A DNA stretch of 64,000 nt from Candidatus Hydrogenedentota bacterium. Lineage in GTDB: Bacteria > Hydrogenedentota > Hydrogenedentia > Hydrogenedentales > CAITNO01. Positions within the stretch are counted from its first letter, which is position 1. Each line of letters starts with the position of its first letter. Positions 17,628 to 26,057 of this stretch are shown here, piece after piece. Both the position numbers and the translations under genes were made by a program. Location: the NCBI GenBank assembly GCA_012730045.1, contig JAAYBR010000108.1, forward strand, positions 51,195-115,194. Reading direction: 5' to 3'. The notes under the pieces are model-generated. The model worked only from the letters and a program-made list of their open reading frames with translations, was not told where the DNA came from and made no database searches.

Positions 17628-18493
17628 GACGCCAGGCCGCACACCCCCAACACGGGCTGGAAGCCCGTGCCACCTCCCGGGGCTTCACGCTCCTGGAGCT
17701 GCTGGTGGCCATGCTGGTCCTGGTGGTGATCACCATCATGGTCCACATGACCTTTGCCTCCGTGACGGACACCATGGCCGCCGCCCGCGACGAGTCGGAC
17801 CGCCTGCTCGTGCGCCAGGCGCTCCACCGGAGCCTCAAAACGAATCTCTCGTCCGTGTACGCGGACCAGGCCGGCCTCATGTCGGAGTTCGCCTTCCTGG
17901 GCGAGACCGGCGACGGCGCCTTCGGCCCGGGGGACACCCTGCGCTTCGTCGCCGCCCTGCCCATGCCGGGGGCCTTCGCCCTGCCCGGGGAAATGAAGGT
18001 CGTCGAGTACACCATGGTGCCCGAAAACGACCTGGACTGGGCCGCCATGGGCTACCCCGGCGACCCCGAGCGCCCCGCCATGGCCCTGGTGATCAGCGAG
18101 TACCCCGTGCAGCGGCAGGACGACCTCGGCGGCGACCTGTCGGGCACCGCCGAGCTGCCCGTCTCGGAGCGCGCCGTGCCGGTGGCCTCCTTCGACGTGC
18201 AGTATTTCGACGGCATGACGGAGGAATGGCTGGAGGACTGGGACTCCCTGGCGGAGCAGCGCCTGCCCTGGGCGGTGTGGGTCCGGGTGAACTTTCCGCG
18301 CGGCGCCGAGGAGGCGCCCCCCGTGCAGGGGGACGGCGGCTTCGAGGCCGCCGACCTGGACGTGATGATTCCCCTGGCGCCGGGCGCCGGGCTGACGGAG
18401 CCCTTCCCCGACAAGAACCACATGCGGGCGGTGGACTGGGCCGAAACGGACCAGAACCTCACGGAGGACACGAAACGTGGCGCGAGGAAGTGA
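17624..18493 (+). CDS. gspJ: Minor pseudopilin GspJ, leader carrying a dispersed repeat
   Basis: The 289-residue protein has the prepilin core RG/FTLLELLVAMLVLVVITIM with Glu5, and a long C-terminal domain with DVQYFDGMTEEWLEDWDSL, the W-rich element typical of GspJ. It caps the pseudopilus with GspI and GspK. The 19-residue leader is partly encoded by a 26-bp sequence (17651-17676) identical to half of the intergenic palindrome at 34514-34593. It overlaps gspI by 4 bp (ATGA) and gspK by 17 bp. Confidence 0.83.
   Translation: MRRQAAHPQHGLEARATSRGFTLLELLVAMLVLVVITIMVHMTFASVTDTMAAARDESDRLLVRQALHRSLKTNLSSVYADQAGLMSEFAFLGETGDGAFGPGDTLRFVAALPMPGAFALPGEMKVVEYTMVPENDLDWAAMGYPGDPERPAMALVISEYPVQRQDDLGGDLSGTAELPVSERAVPVASFDVQYFDGMTEEWLEDWDSLAEQRLPWAVWVRVNFPRGAEEAPPVQGDGGFEAADLDVMIPLAPGAGLTEPFPDKNHMRAVDWAETDQNLTEDTKRGARK
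17651..17676 (+). repeat. Dispersed repeat half-palindrome inside gspJ
   Basis: These 26 bases (starting CACGGGCTGGAAGCCCGTG) are identical to 34568-34593 in the dnaN-rsmG gap. CACGGGCT/AGCCCGTG forms a hairpin. In gspJ the element is read in frame as HGLEARATS, just before the prepilin peptidase site. Confidence 0.85.
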
Positions 18494-19880
18494 CACGGGC
18501 CGGAAAAGACGCGGCGGCGAGCGGGGCGTGGCCCTGCTGCTCGCCCTCGTCTTCACCGCCGTCCTCACCGCCCTGGTCTTCGGCTTCCTCTACGAGAGCC
18601 AGGTGACCGCGTCCCTCGTCCAGAACAGCTCGGCGGACTTTGAGGCCCTGCTCGCCGCGAAGTCGGCCGCCGCCAACGGCCTGTCGCTGCTCCTCGACGA
18701 CCTGCTGGAGACGGAAATGAACGGCATGCCCGAGGTGGACAGCCTGTTGGACCCCTCCGGGTGGGCCTCGGGCCTGCCCTTCGAGCCCCTCAACGGCGCC
18801 ATGATGCGCACCTCCATCTCCGACGAGTGCGGCAAGCTCAACCTGAACGCCCTCATCTCCGTCAGCGACGACGGCCAGCCCGTGCGCAACGAGGAGCTGA
18901 TCACGGCGCTGCGCAGCTTCTTCAACCTGCGCAGCGACAGCGAGGGCGACCCCGTGGACGCCATCATTGACTGGCTCGACTACGACGACATGGACGCCGA
19001 GGAGCCCGAGGGCGCGGAAAACAGCTATTACATGGGGCTGGAGAACCCCTTCCCCTGCAAGAACGGCCCCATGGACGCCGTCGAGGAGCTGCTCCTCATC
19101 AAAGGCATCACGGCAGACCTCTATTTCGGCGACCCGGCCCTGGAGCAGCTCCCCCTCTCCGAGTATCTCACCGTCCAAGGCGACTGGGAGGGCCGCGTCA
19201 ATGTGAACACGGCCCGCGAGGAGGTCATCGCCGCGGTCCTCGGCGGCTACACGGGCAACGAGGACATCGCCGTCGCCCGCCAGATCTACGACGAGGTGCA
19301 GACACAGCCCTATGAGGACCTCAACCGCCTCACGGGCATGCTGGGCCCCATGATGCCCGCCGACGCCGCACTTGGCGCCGACGGCAAGAACCCAGGCGCG
19401 GGCAGGCCCGCCACGACGGACGCCATCACCCGGGCAACCAAGCAGCGGACGCCCGAATCCGCCGCGGGCGCCATGAAGAGCGCCGAAAAGCAGATCATGC
19501 CGGAAACCTCCTTCGGGGGGGGCGGGGGCGGCCGCAACACCGCCCGGAAGCCCGCCACCACCCCGCCCGGCGTGGTCCGGCCCAACACCGGCACCGGAAC
19601 GGACCTCAACAATGTGACGAACCCCCAGCTCCAGGACCAGCTCCGGCAGCAGAATTCCGTGAGCCGGATGTTCCGCGTGAACAGCACAACCTTCCGCATC
19701 CACGGCGACGGCATGGTCGGCGAAACGCTGGCCCGTGTCGAGGCCTTCGTCTTCCGGACCCCGCTGGACGTGTCGGGCCTCGAGCAGTCCGCGTCAGGCA
19801 CGGGCGGCGCCCTGGCCCAGGCGGGCAACCCGGTGCCCCTCACACCCTTCCGCATTCTGGACTGGAAGGTGATCCAATGA
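18477..19880 (+). CDS. gspK: Minor pseudopilin GspK
   Basis: The 467-residue product begins at GTG 18477 with GGAGG nine to ten bases upstream. The N-terminal segment (GGERGVALLLALVFTAVLTALVFGFLYESQ) is the GspK prepilin-type helix, which characteristically lacks Glu5. The middle carries the GspK/SAM-like region (DECGKLNLNAL, VDAIIDWLDYDD, VEELLLIKGIT and VNVNTAREEVIAAVLGG). Residues about 290-390 are a low-complexity Gly/Thr/Pro insert, which is unusual. The last helix motif (LTPFRILDWKVIQ) closes the domain. It overlaps gspJ by 17 bp. Confidence 0.88.
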   Translation: MARGSDTGRKRRGGERGVALLLALVFTAVLTALVFGFLYESQVTASLVQNSSADFEALLAAKSAAANGLSLLLDDLLETEMNGMPEVDSLLDPSGWASGLPFEPLNGAMMRTSISDECGKLNLNALISVSDDGQPVRNEELITALRSFFNLRSDSEGDPVDAIIDWLDYDDMDAEEPEGAENSYYMGLENPFPCKNGPMDAVEELLLIKGITADLYFGDPALEQLPLSEYLTVQGDWEGRVNVNTAREEVIAAVLGGYTGNEDIAVARQIYDEVQTQPYEDLNRLTGMLGPMMPADAALGADGKNPGAGRPATTDAITRATKQRTPESAAGAMKSAEKQIMPETSFGGGGGGRNTARKPATTPPGVVRPNTGTGTDLNNVTNPQLQDQLRQQNSVSRMFRVNSTTFRIHGDGMVGETLARVEAFVFRTPLDVSGLEQSASGTGGALAQAGNPVPLTPFRILDWKVIQ

Positions 19881-19966
19881 TTCAGGTATGGTGGCGCATC
19901 CCGGCCGGCGCGCCGGGGGGCAAACACGGCGGGGCGCCTTTGGCCGCCCCCCGGGGAGTGGTCTGA
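19877..19966 (+). CDS. Possible 29-codon mini-ORF bridging gspK and gspL
   Basis: An ATG overlapping the gspK stop (ATGA at 19877-19880) opens a frame of 29 codons. It begins MIQVWWRIPAG and ends with TGA one base before the gspL ATG. The geometry suggests a coupling cistron carrying ribosomes from gspK to gspL, because no Shine-Dalgarno is obvious for gspL in its 87-bp upstream gap. A G/C-rich inverted segment lies inside it. It has no recognisable domain and may be fortuitous. Confidence 0.4.
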   Translation: MIQVWWRIPAGAPGGKHGGAPLAAPRGVV

Positions 19967-19967
19967 C

Positions 19968-21431
19968 ATGGCCTTTGGCGCGAAAGTGGCATCCATCGAA
20001 TTCGCCCGCGACGAGGTGCGCGTCGCCGTGGTGCGCGCGGGCGGCCGGCTCCCGGAGATCCTGGAGACCGCCGCCGCCCCCGTGGCCTGCGAAACCCCCG
20101 ACGACCGGCCCGCCGCCCTGGCCGCCGCCCTCGACGCGGCCCTCAACACCCTGCGCCAGCGGCCCGCCGCCTACGTCCTGTGCGTGGACTCCGCACGCGC
20201 CACCGTCCGCAACCTGCGCGTGCCCTTCCGGGGCGCCGCCCGCGTCGCCAAGTCGGTCCCCTTCGAGCTGGAGCCGCACCTGCCCTTCCCGCTGGAGGAG
20301 ATCGCCGTGGACCACCTGGTCATCGGCGAGTCCGGCGGCGAGACGGACGTGCTGGCCGTCGGCATCCGCCGGAAACACCTGGAGGAGTACACCGCCATCC
20401 TCGACGCCGCCGGCGTGGACGTGGAGTCCGTCAGCCTCGACGTGTCGGGCCTCACCGCCCTGTGGCACCACACCCGCCGGTCCCGCACCGGGCTGGAGGC
20501 GGTCCTCCACCTCCGCGAGGAGGGCGCCTGCCTCGCCGTCGTCAGCGGCCGCACCCTCGCCTTCTTCCGCCACATCCCCATCGGCGCGGCCGATTTCCTG
20601 GAGGACCCCGCGCGCATGGCCCGCGAGGCGCGCAACACACTGCGCGCCTTCCTCGCCGGATGGCGCGGCGGCGGCGCGGAAATCGCGGAGATCGGCCTCA
20701 CGGGCGTGGACCCGGCGCCGGAGACGCTCGACGCCTTCTCCGCCGCCCTGGGGCTGCCCGTCGCCCCCGTCTTCCTCCTCGCCGAACTGCGCGGCGGGGC
20801 CTCGGTCCTCAAGCGCGACGGCGACCTGGCCCGGTTCAACCGGTGGGAGGCCGTGGTCGGCGCGGGGGCCAGCGCGGCCCGCGGCGAGTTCGCCTTCGAC
20901 CTGGGCCGCACGGAGCGCGGCTGGGAGGGCACCGTGGCGGGCATGGTGTCGCACCTGCTGTTCTCGTCCTGCCTGGCCCTGGCCCTCGTGCTGGGGTGGG
21001 CCTTCTACTATCACCAGGCCACCTCGGCCACCCGCGCCCTCACGGAGCAGCTCCGCGCGAAGACCGCCGAAATCCGCGCCGAGACCGACGCCCTGGCCAC
21101 CCAGGGCCTCGGCGAGGACGTGGACATCACGCCCTTCGGCGACCCGCCGCTTCTGGACATCATGAAGGAGATCGGCGCGCGCATGCCGGAGAACCTCGTG
21201 ACCGTCACGGAGATCAAGGTGGCCGCGCCCGGCTCCCGCGGCGCCTGGGTCACCATCGCCGGCGAGACCCCCGCCGCCGAGCAGTTCAACACCATGTTCG
21301 AGGAGCTGAAGAAGTCCACCCTGTTCAAGGTGGCCGACGACACCAGCATCCGCCTGCAGGGGGACCGGACCACCTTCCGCATCCGCGCCTTCCGGCCCAC
21401 CCAGGAGATTGAAGATGAAACGCAGTCTTGA
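19968..21431 (+). CDS. gspL: Type II secretion GspL, PilM/PilN-like fusion
   Basis: The 487-residue bitopic protein has a cytoplasmic actin-like PilM/GspL domain (about 1-315; ARVAKSVPFELEPHLPFPLEEI is the diagnostic segment). One membrane helix follows (HLLFSSCLALALVLGWAFYY, about 325-345), then a coiled coil and a PilN-like ferredoxin-fold periplasmic domain (ENLVTVTEIKV, VTIAGETPAAEQFNTMFEELKKS). GspL recruits GspE to the membrane and pairs with GspM. Its end overlaps gspM by 17 bp. Confidence 0.84.
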   Translation: MAFGAKVASIEFARDEVRVAVVRAGGRLPEILETAAAPVACETPDDRPAALAAALDAALNTLRQRPAAYVLCVDSARATVRNLRVPFRGAARVAKSVPFELEPHLPFPLEEIAVDHLVIGESGGETDVLAVGIRRKHLEEYTAILDAAGVDVESVSLDVSGLTALWHHTRRSRTGLEAVLHLREEGACLAVVSGRTLAFFRHIPIGAADFLEDPARMAREARNTLRAFLAGWRGGGAEIAEIGLTGVDPAPETLDAFSAALGLPVAPVFLLAELRGGASVLKRDGDLARFNRWEAVVGAGASAARGEFAFDLGRTERGWEGTVAGMVSHLLFSSCLALALVLGWAFYYHQATSATRALTEQLRAKTAEIRAETDALATQGLGEDVDITPFGDPPLLDIMKEIGARMPENLVTVTEIKVAAPGSRGAWVTIAGETPAAEQFNTMFEELKKSTLFKVADDTSIRLQGDRTTFRIRAFRPTQEIEDETQS

Positions 21432-21936
21432 CCGCCGGGAACAGGCCGGCCTCGCCATGGGCCTCCTCGCCGTGACCCTCGTGGCCATGCTGGCCCTCTA
21501 CGTGCCCGCCGGACCGCGCAAGGCCAGCCTGCGCGCGAAGGCCGACCTCCAGTCCGCCCGGGACGAGCTCCAGCTGGAGCAGATGGCCAGCCTCGACGTC
21601 CAGGAGCGCCTCGAGCGCCAGAAACAGCTCATGGACCAGCTCGCCAAGCGCCGGGTTGACTTCTCCCTCTTCTCCCATGTGGACAGCCTGCTCAACAAGC
21701 GCGGGCTCCGGTCCAAGGCCCAGCTCGAACAGTACAAGCCGCGCAACGCCTCGCCGAAGCAGCCCATGGTCCAGCTCCGCCTCCAGGAGGTCCCCCTCAA
21801 GGAGCTGGTCTCGCTCCTCCACGACCTCTACGGCGGCGACACCCTCGTGACGGTCTACAAGGTGGACACCATGCGCCCCGCGCCCTCCGGCAAGGGGCTC
21901 GACTGCGACGTCACCTTCATGACCATCACCTCCTGA
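21415..21936 (+). CDS. gspM: GspM-like inner-membrane protein, last gene of the operon
   Basis: The 173-residue protein has a short cytoplasmic N-terminus (MKRSLDRREQ), one helix (AGLAMGLLAVTLVAMLALYV), a heptad-rich coiled coil (about 35-80) and a small periplasmic domain (VQLRLQEVPLKELVSLLHDLY, then LDCDVTFMTI). This architecture and its position after gspL fit GspM/PilO. The ATG at 21415 is supported by AGGAG (21403-21407); the in-frame TTG at 21409 is not. Sequence divergence makes the name depend on context. Confidence 0.68.
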   Translation: MKRSLDRREQAGLAMGLLAVTLVAMLALYVPAGPRKASLRAKADLQSARDELQLEQMASLDVQERLERQKQLMDQLAKRRVDFSLFSHVDSLLNKRGLRSKAQLEQYKPRNASPKQPMVQLRLQEVPLKELVSLLHDLYGGDTLVTVYKVDTMRPAPSGKGLDCDVTFMTITS

Positions 21937-21949
21937 CGGGCCCCGCGCT

Positions 21950-22870
21950 GTGGGCGCCCCCGCGCGCATCCGCGTCGGCCCGGCCGGCTGGGCCTACGAC
22001 GACTGGCGGGGGATCGTCTACCCGGAGGACATGCCCCGCACCCGTCCCCCGCTCTCCCTGCTGTCGGAATGGTTCGACACCGTCGAGATCAACGTCACCT
22101 TCTACCGCCTGATGGATCCGCACCAGACCCGGCGCTGGCCCGAACTCGTCGCCGCCAACCCCCGCTTCGCCTTCTGCGCCAAGCTCTGGCGCGGCTTCAC
22201 CCATGACCCCGAATTCGACGCTTTCCCCGAGGCCGCCGCGCGCTTCCTGGAGGGCCTCCGCCCCCTGCGCGACGCCGGACGGCTCGGCATGCTCCTCGCG
22301 CAGTTCCCCTGGAGTTTCCGGCGCACGGAGGAAAACCGCGTCCGGCTGGCGCGCCTCGCCGACGCCTTTGAGGGCCTGCCCCTCGCCGTCGAGGTCCGCC
22401 ACGACTCCTGGGACCGCGCCGCGTTCTACACCGGCCTGGAGGCGCGCGGCGTCACCCTGTGCGCCGTGGACCAGCCGCCCCTGCGCGGGTGCCTGCTCCC
22501 GTCCGACCGCGTCACCGCGCGCGCGGGCTACATCCGCCTCCACGGGCGCAACGCCGAGCACTGGTTCCGCCAGACCTCCGACCGCGACGACCGCTACAAC
22601 TACCTCTACGCCGGCGGCGAACTTGCGGAGTGGGTGACGCGCGCGCGGAGCATGGCGAAAAAGGTGAACGACCTCTTCATCGTCACCAACAACCACTACC
22701 GGGGCCAGGCCGTAGTCAACGCCCTCGAGCTGCAGCACGCCCTCGACACCCTCCACGTGGACCCGCCCCCCTGGCTCGTCCGGCACTACCCCCGGCTCAG
22801 CGCCCTCCGCAGGGGCACGGCGGCGCGGGAAGAGGGGAAACCACCGATGAACAGCGATGAACACCGATAG
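21950..22870 (+). CDS. DUF72 domain protein
   Basis: The 306-residue protein is a DUF72 (YecE-like) TIM-barrel protein: VGPAGWAYDDWRGIVYPEDMP, FDTVEINVTFYRL and the C-terminal FIVTNNHYRGQAVVNALEL. The function of the family is unresolved. It begins with GTG 13 bp after gspM and could be co-transcribed with it. The final ten or so residues (KPPMNSDEHR) are encoded by a stretch (ACCACCGATGAACAGCGATG and following) that looks like short intergenic repeat DNA read into the frame, so the natural C-terminus may be around residue 295. Confidence 0.82.
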   Translation: MGAPARIRVGPAGWAYDDWRGIVYPEDMPRTRPPLSLLSEWFDTVEINVTFYRLMDPHQTRRWPELVAANPRFAFCAKLWRGFTHDPEFDAFPEAAARFLEGLRPLRDAGRLGMLLAQFPWSFRRTEENRVRLARLADAFEGLPLAVEVRHDSWDRAAFYTGLEARGVTLCAVDQPPLRGCLLPSDRVTARAGYIRLHGRNAEHWFRQTSDRDDRYNYLYAGGELAEWVTRARSMAKKVNDLFIVTNNHYRGQAVVNALELQHALDTLHVDPPPWLVRHYPRLSALRRGTAAREEGKPPMNSDEHR

Positions 22871-22891
22871 GGAAAGGCGTGGAGAGAAACG

Positions 22892-23239
22892 CTACACCTT
22901 CGGGTTAGGGCCGTACTGATTGGCCCCGCCCTCGCTGTCCAGACAGAGCAGGATAAGAAACCAGATGCCGCCGATCAGGGGAATCAGTCCGATCAGGATC
23001 CACCACGCACTCCTGCCCGTGTCATGGAGCCGCCGGAAGGTCACCGAAAGCGAGGGCACGAGAATGGCAAGCGCGTACAGCGTGGACACCACGGGCTGGC
23101 CTTTAAACATCAGCACGTCTAGAATCGAGAGCGCAAAATAGGCCAGCGAGTTGAACAGGATGAAGAACCAGTATTCCTTCCTCCGCGCGCGGCCTCCGAA
23201 ATCAGCGTAGTTTTTCCAGACCTCAAGATACCAGCTCAT
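22892..23239 (-). CDS. DUF805 family membrane protein
   Basis: The 115-residue protein is a typical small DUF805 protein: WYLEVWKNYADFGGRARRKEYW, then four membrane helices with SVTFRRLHDTGRSAWW and a C-terminal GPNPKV. The role of the family is unknown. The ATG at 23239 follows GAGGGAAC; the longer frame to 23317 has no comparable signal. It converges on DUF72 with a 21-bp gap. Confidence 0.85.
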   Translation of the reverse strand: MSWYLEVWKNYADFGGRARRKEYWFFILFNSLAYFALSILDVLMFKGQPVVSTLYALAILVPSLSVTFRRLHDTGRSAWWILIGLIPLIGGIWFLILLCLDSEGGANQYGPNPKV

Positions 23240-23348
23240 GTTCCCTCTTCCTCCGCCCCAGAAAACTCCCCGGCCGAAGGCGTGTGGGGCCGTCCCACCC
23301 CCGGTAGCACAGCGCACGCCACAAACTGGTGCGCAATGCGGTTCAAGT

Positions 23349-23377
23349 ACTGTACCGGATTAATTGTTCAGGTTCAA
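23349..23377 (-). promoter_or_regulatory. Possible promoter for the DUF805 gene
   Basis: On the minus strand TTGAAC (plus 23372-23377) and TACAGT (plus 23349-23354) are separated by 17 bases. They lie about 110 bp upstream of the start at 23239, within the divergent gap shared with the phosphoesterase gene. Confidence 0.4.
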
Positions 23378-23484
23378 CCACGCTTTTCGGCGCGCCGTAA
23401 TTGTGACAGCGCGCGGCGCGGGCGTGGTAAGGTACTCTCCGGTCGCGGGGCGCGGCGGTTGCGTCCGGCGGCGGGGACTCCGGC

Positions 23485-24012
23485 ATGATCCTCGGCGTGT
23501 TGAGCGACACTCATGGAAACCTGGCGCTGATGTTCCGCGCGGCGGACCTGCTACGGGACCGTTTCGGCGCGTCGGTGCTGGCGCATCTGGGGGATGACTG
23601 GGACGACGCGCTGGCGCTGGCGGCGGCCGCGCCGGAGGTGTGGGCCGTGCCGGGGCTGTGGTGCGACGCCTTCCACGACTGGCGCATCCCCAACGCGCGC
23701 CGGGAGACGGCGGACGGCCTCGTCGTGGCCATGGCGCATGACGAGGGCACGCTGGCCCAGGAGAGCGCCGGCGCGCACCTGCTCCTTTCGGGCCACACCC
23801 ACACCGCGCGCATCGCCCCCGACGGCGGCGCGCTGCGGGTGAACCCCGGCCACCTCAAGGCCCCGCGCGACCGGGGCCAGGCGGCCTCCTTCGCCGTGGT
23901 GGACATCCGGCCCGACCGCGTGGTCTGCACCATCTGCGGGCTGGACGGCGCAACGCTCCTGCGCGGAGGGCTCCCCCGGAAAGCCCTCACAGGCGCCAAA
24001 CCCCGCGCCTGA
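23485..24012 (+). CDS. YfcE/MJ0936-family metallophosphoesterase
   Basis: The 175-residue enzyme shows the calcineurin-like phosphoesterase motifs in order: SDTHGN (7-12), HLGDDWDD, a reduced middle motif (VPGLWCDAF) and SGHTHTARI with the metal-binding GHTH. Family members hydrolyse phosphodiesters with two metal ions; the substrate is unknown. The usual GNCD motif is replaced by VPGLWCD, so the asparagine is missing, which may lower activity or change specificity. Confidence 0.8.
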   Translation: MILGVLSDTHGNLALMFRAADLLRDRFGASVLAHLGDDWDDALALAAAAPEVWAVPGLWCDAFHDWRIPNARRETADGLVVAMAHDEGTLAQESAGAHLLLSGHTHTARIAPDGGALRVNPGHLKAPRDRGQAASFAVVDIRPDRVVCTICGLDGATLLRGGLPRKALTGAKPRA

Positions 24013-24062
24013 ACGGCGGCGGAGACCTCGCACAAGTCGGACCTGTCCGACCCGTCCGGTTG

Positions 24063-24100
24063 ATCCGACCGATCGGACGGATCCGTCGGATCGGTCGGAT
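24063..24100. repeat. 38-bp palindromic repeat, copy 1
   Basis: ATCCGACCGATC and its complement GATCGGTCGGAT flank an internally palindromic GACGGATCCGTC core. The element lies between convergent genes (phosphoesterase and MacB permease), where it could act as a bidirectional terminator. Further copies are at 29305-29351 and 40669-40716. Confidence 0.85.
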
Positions 24101-24120
24101 GCTCCGAAGAGAACGCCGCC

Positions 24121-25329
24121 CTACTCGTAGCTGAGGGCGTCTATGGGGTCGAGGGCGGCGGCGCGCCGGGCGGGGTAGAACCCGAAGAACACGCCCACCA
24201 GCACGGCGAAGGAGAAGGCCAGCGCCACGCTCTGCGGCTGGACGACGGCCTCGAAGCCGCTGACCAGGCCGCTGAGGCGGGCGACCGCCACGCCCACCCC
24301 CACCCCCGTCACGCCGCCCAGGGCGCTCATCAGCACCGCCTCCAGAAGGAACTGCGCCAGAATGTCCGCGTCGCGCGCGCCGATGGCCTTGCGGATGCCG
24401 ATCTCCCGCGTGCGCTCGGTCACCGTGACCAGCATGATGTTCATGATGCCGATGCCGCCCACAAACAGCGAGATGGCCGCCACCGACCCGAGCAGAAGCG
24501 AGAAGATCCCCGTGACCGTGGTCGCCGTCTCCACCATCTCCGCCATGTTCCGCACGTGGAAGTCGTCGCCCTGGCCGAACCGGATTTCGTGCCGCCGACG
24601 GAGCAGCTGCTCGATGCCCGCCTGCACCGCCGCCTGGTCCGCGTCGGGCGTGGTCTGCACGTCTATCTCGTCGAGATAATCCTTCCCGAAGAGCCGCTTC
24701 ATGGCGGTCGTGTGGGGGACCAGCGCCTGGTCGTCGAAGCTGAAGGGGCCCTGCGTGCCCTTGGCCTGAAGCGCCCCCACGACGAGGAAGGCGGAGCCGT
24801 TGACCTTCACCGTCTGCCCGACCGGGTCGGCGGCGCCGAAGAGGTCGGCCGCCAGGTCCGCGCCGAGCACGGCCACCTTGGCGCGCCGGGCAACCTCGCT
24901 CTCCGTGAACATCCGGCCCGCGGCGATCTCGAAGTTGCGCAGGCCGAGGTACCCGGGGTTCACCCCCATGACGGAGGACTGCTTGTTCGCCCCGAAGAAC
25001 TTGAACTGGCCGGTGCCGCGGACCACGGGCGACAGGGAGAGCACTTCCCCCACCCCGGCGGCGATCGCCCCGGCGTCCTCCAGCAAGAGGGTCTCCACGG
25101 CGCCCGAGCGCACGCCGCCGGTGCGGGGCTGGCCGGGCATGACCATGAGCAGGTTGGAGCCGAGGGCGGTGATGTGGCCGAGCACCTGCTTCTGCGCGCC
25201 CGCGCCGACGGCGAGCATGGCGATGACGGCGCCGACGCCGATGACGATGCCGAGCATGGAGAGCAGCGAGCGCATCTTCGCGGCCCACAGGCTGCGCAGC
25301 GCGACCTTGAGCGTGGTCCAGAACAGCAT
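24121..25329 (-). CDS. MacB-like ABC transporter permease (FtsX family)
   Basis: The 402-residue protein has one N-terminal helix (MRSLLSMLGIVIGVGAVIAML), a large periplasmic MacB_PCD domain (about 45-250), and three C-terminal FtsX helices with the conserved VGGIGIMNIMLVTVTERTREIGIRKAIGA. It acts as the membrane part of a mechanotransmission transporter. In canonical MacB the ATPase is fused; here it is the separate gene immediately upstream (4-bp gap). Confidence 0.9.
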   Translation of the reverse strand: MLFWTTLKVALRSLWAAKMRSLLSMLGIVIGVGAVIAMLAVGAGAQKQVLGHITALGSNLLMVMPGQPRTGGVRSGAVETLLLEDAGAIAAGVGEVLSLSPVVRGTGQFKFFGANKQSSVMGVNPGYLGLRNFEIAAGRMFTESEVARRAKVAVLGADLAADLFGAADPVGQTVKVNGSAFLVVGALQAKGTQGPFSFDDQALVPHTTAMKRLFGKDYLDEIDVQTTPDADQAAVQAGIEQLLRRRHEIRFGQGDDFHVRNMAEMVETATTVTGIFSLLLGSVAAISLFVGGIGIMNIMLVTVTERTREIGIRKAIGARDADILAQFLLEAVLMSALGGVTGVGVGVAVARLSGLVSGFEAVVQPQSVALAFSFAVLVGVFFGFYPARRAAALDPIDALSYE

Positions 25330-25333
25330 GGCG

Positions 25334-26020
25334 TCACCCTTTCCCGTCGCGGACGTCGCTGAGGATGCGGCCGTCCTCCAGCTCGATCCGGCGGCCGCAG
25401 GCGCCGGCGATGCGCGGATCGTGCGTGATCATGACCAGCGTCCGGCCGTCCCGGTGGAGGCCGTCGAAGACCTCCATGATCTCGCGGCCCGTCTTCGTGT
25501 CCAGCGCGCCCGTCGGCTCGTCGGCGAACAGCACCATCGGGTCCGTCACGATGGCCCGCGCGATGGCCACGCGCTGGCGCTGGCCGCCGGACATGCGGGC
25601 CGGCTCGTGGTGCATGCGGTCGGACAGCCCCACCGACTCCAGCGCCGACGCGGCCCGCCTGCGCGCCCCCGCCGCCCCCGCGTACAGCAGCGGCAGCTCG
25701 ACGTTCTCCAGCGCGCTCAGGCGCGGCAGCAGGTTGAAGGTCTGGAACACGAGGCCGATGTACCGGTTGCGGATCTGCGCGAGCCGGTTGCCCGTGAGCA
25801 GCGACACGTCCTCGCCCCCCAGCAGGTACGACCCGCTGTCGGGGGAGCCGAGGCAGCCCAGAATGTGCATCAGCGTGGACTTGCCGCTTCCCGAGGCCCC
25901 GGTCACGGCGACCATCTCGCCGCGCCCCACCGTGAGGGACACGCCGTTCAGCGCGCGCACCGTCGCCCCGCCGAGCGTGTAGGCCTTCACCAGGTCCCTC
26001 GCCTCGATCACCGCGTCCAT
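25334..26020 (-). CDS. MacB/LolD-like ABC transporter ATPase
   Basis: The 228-residue subunit shows Walker A GASGSGKST, the Q-loop VFQTFNLLPRL, signature MSGGQRQRVAIARAI and Walker B VLFADEPTGALD with the H-loop MITHDPRIAG. It is the ATPase of the tripartite exporter. It lies in the operon TolC-adaptor-ATPase-permease, 37 bp after the adaptor gene. The exported substrate (antibiotic, peptide, siderophore or lipoprotein) cannot be inferred. Confidence 0.92.
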   Translation of the reverse strand: MDAVIEARDLVKAYTLGGATVRALNGVSLTVGRGEMVAVTGASGSGKSTLMHILGCLGSPDSGSYLLGGEDVSLLTGNRLAQIRNRYIGLVFQTFNLLPRLSALENVELPLLYAGAAGARRRAASALESVGLSDRMHHEPARMSGGQRQRVAIARAIVTDPMVLFADEPTGALDTKTGREIMEVFDGLHRDGRTLVMITHDPRIAGACGRRIELEDGRILSDVRDGKG

Positions 26021-26057
26021 GGTCCGTCTCCTTTCACCCGTTGCGGCTGTCCGCCCG

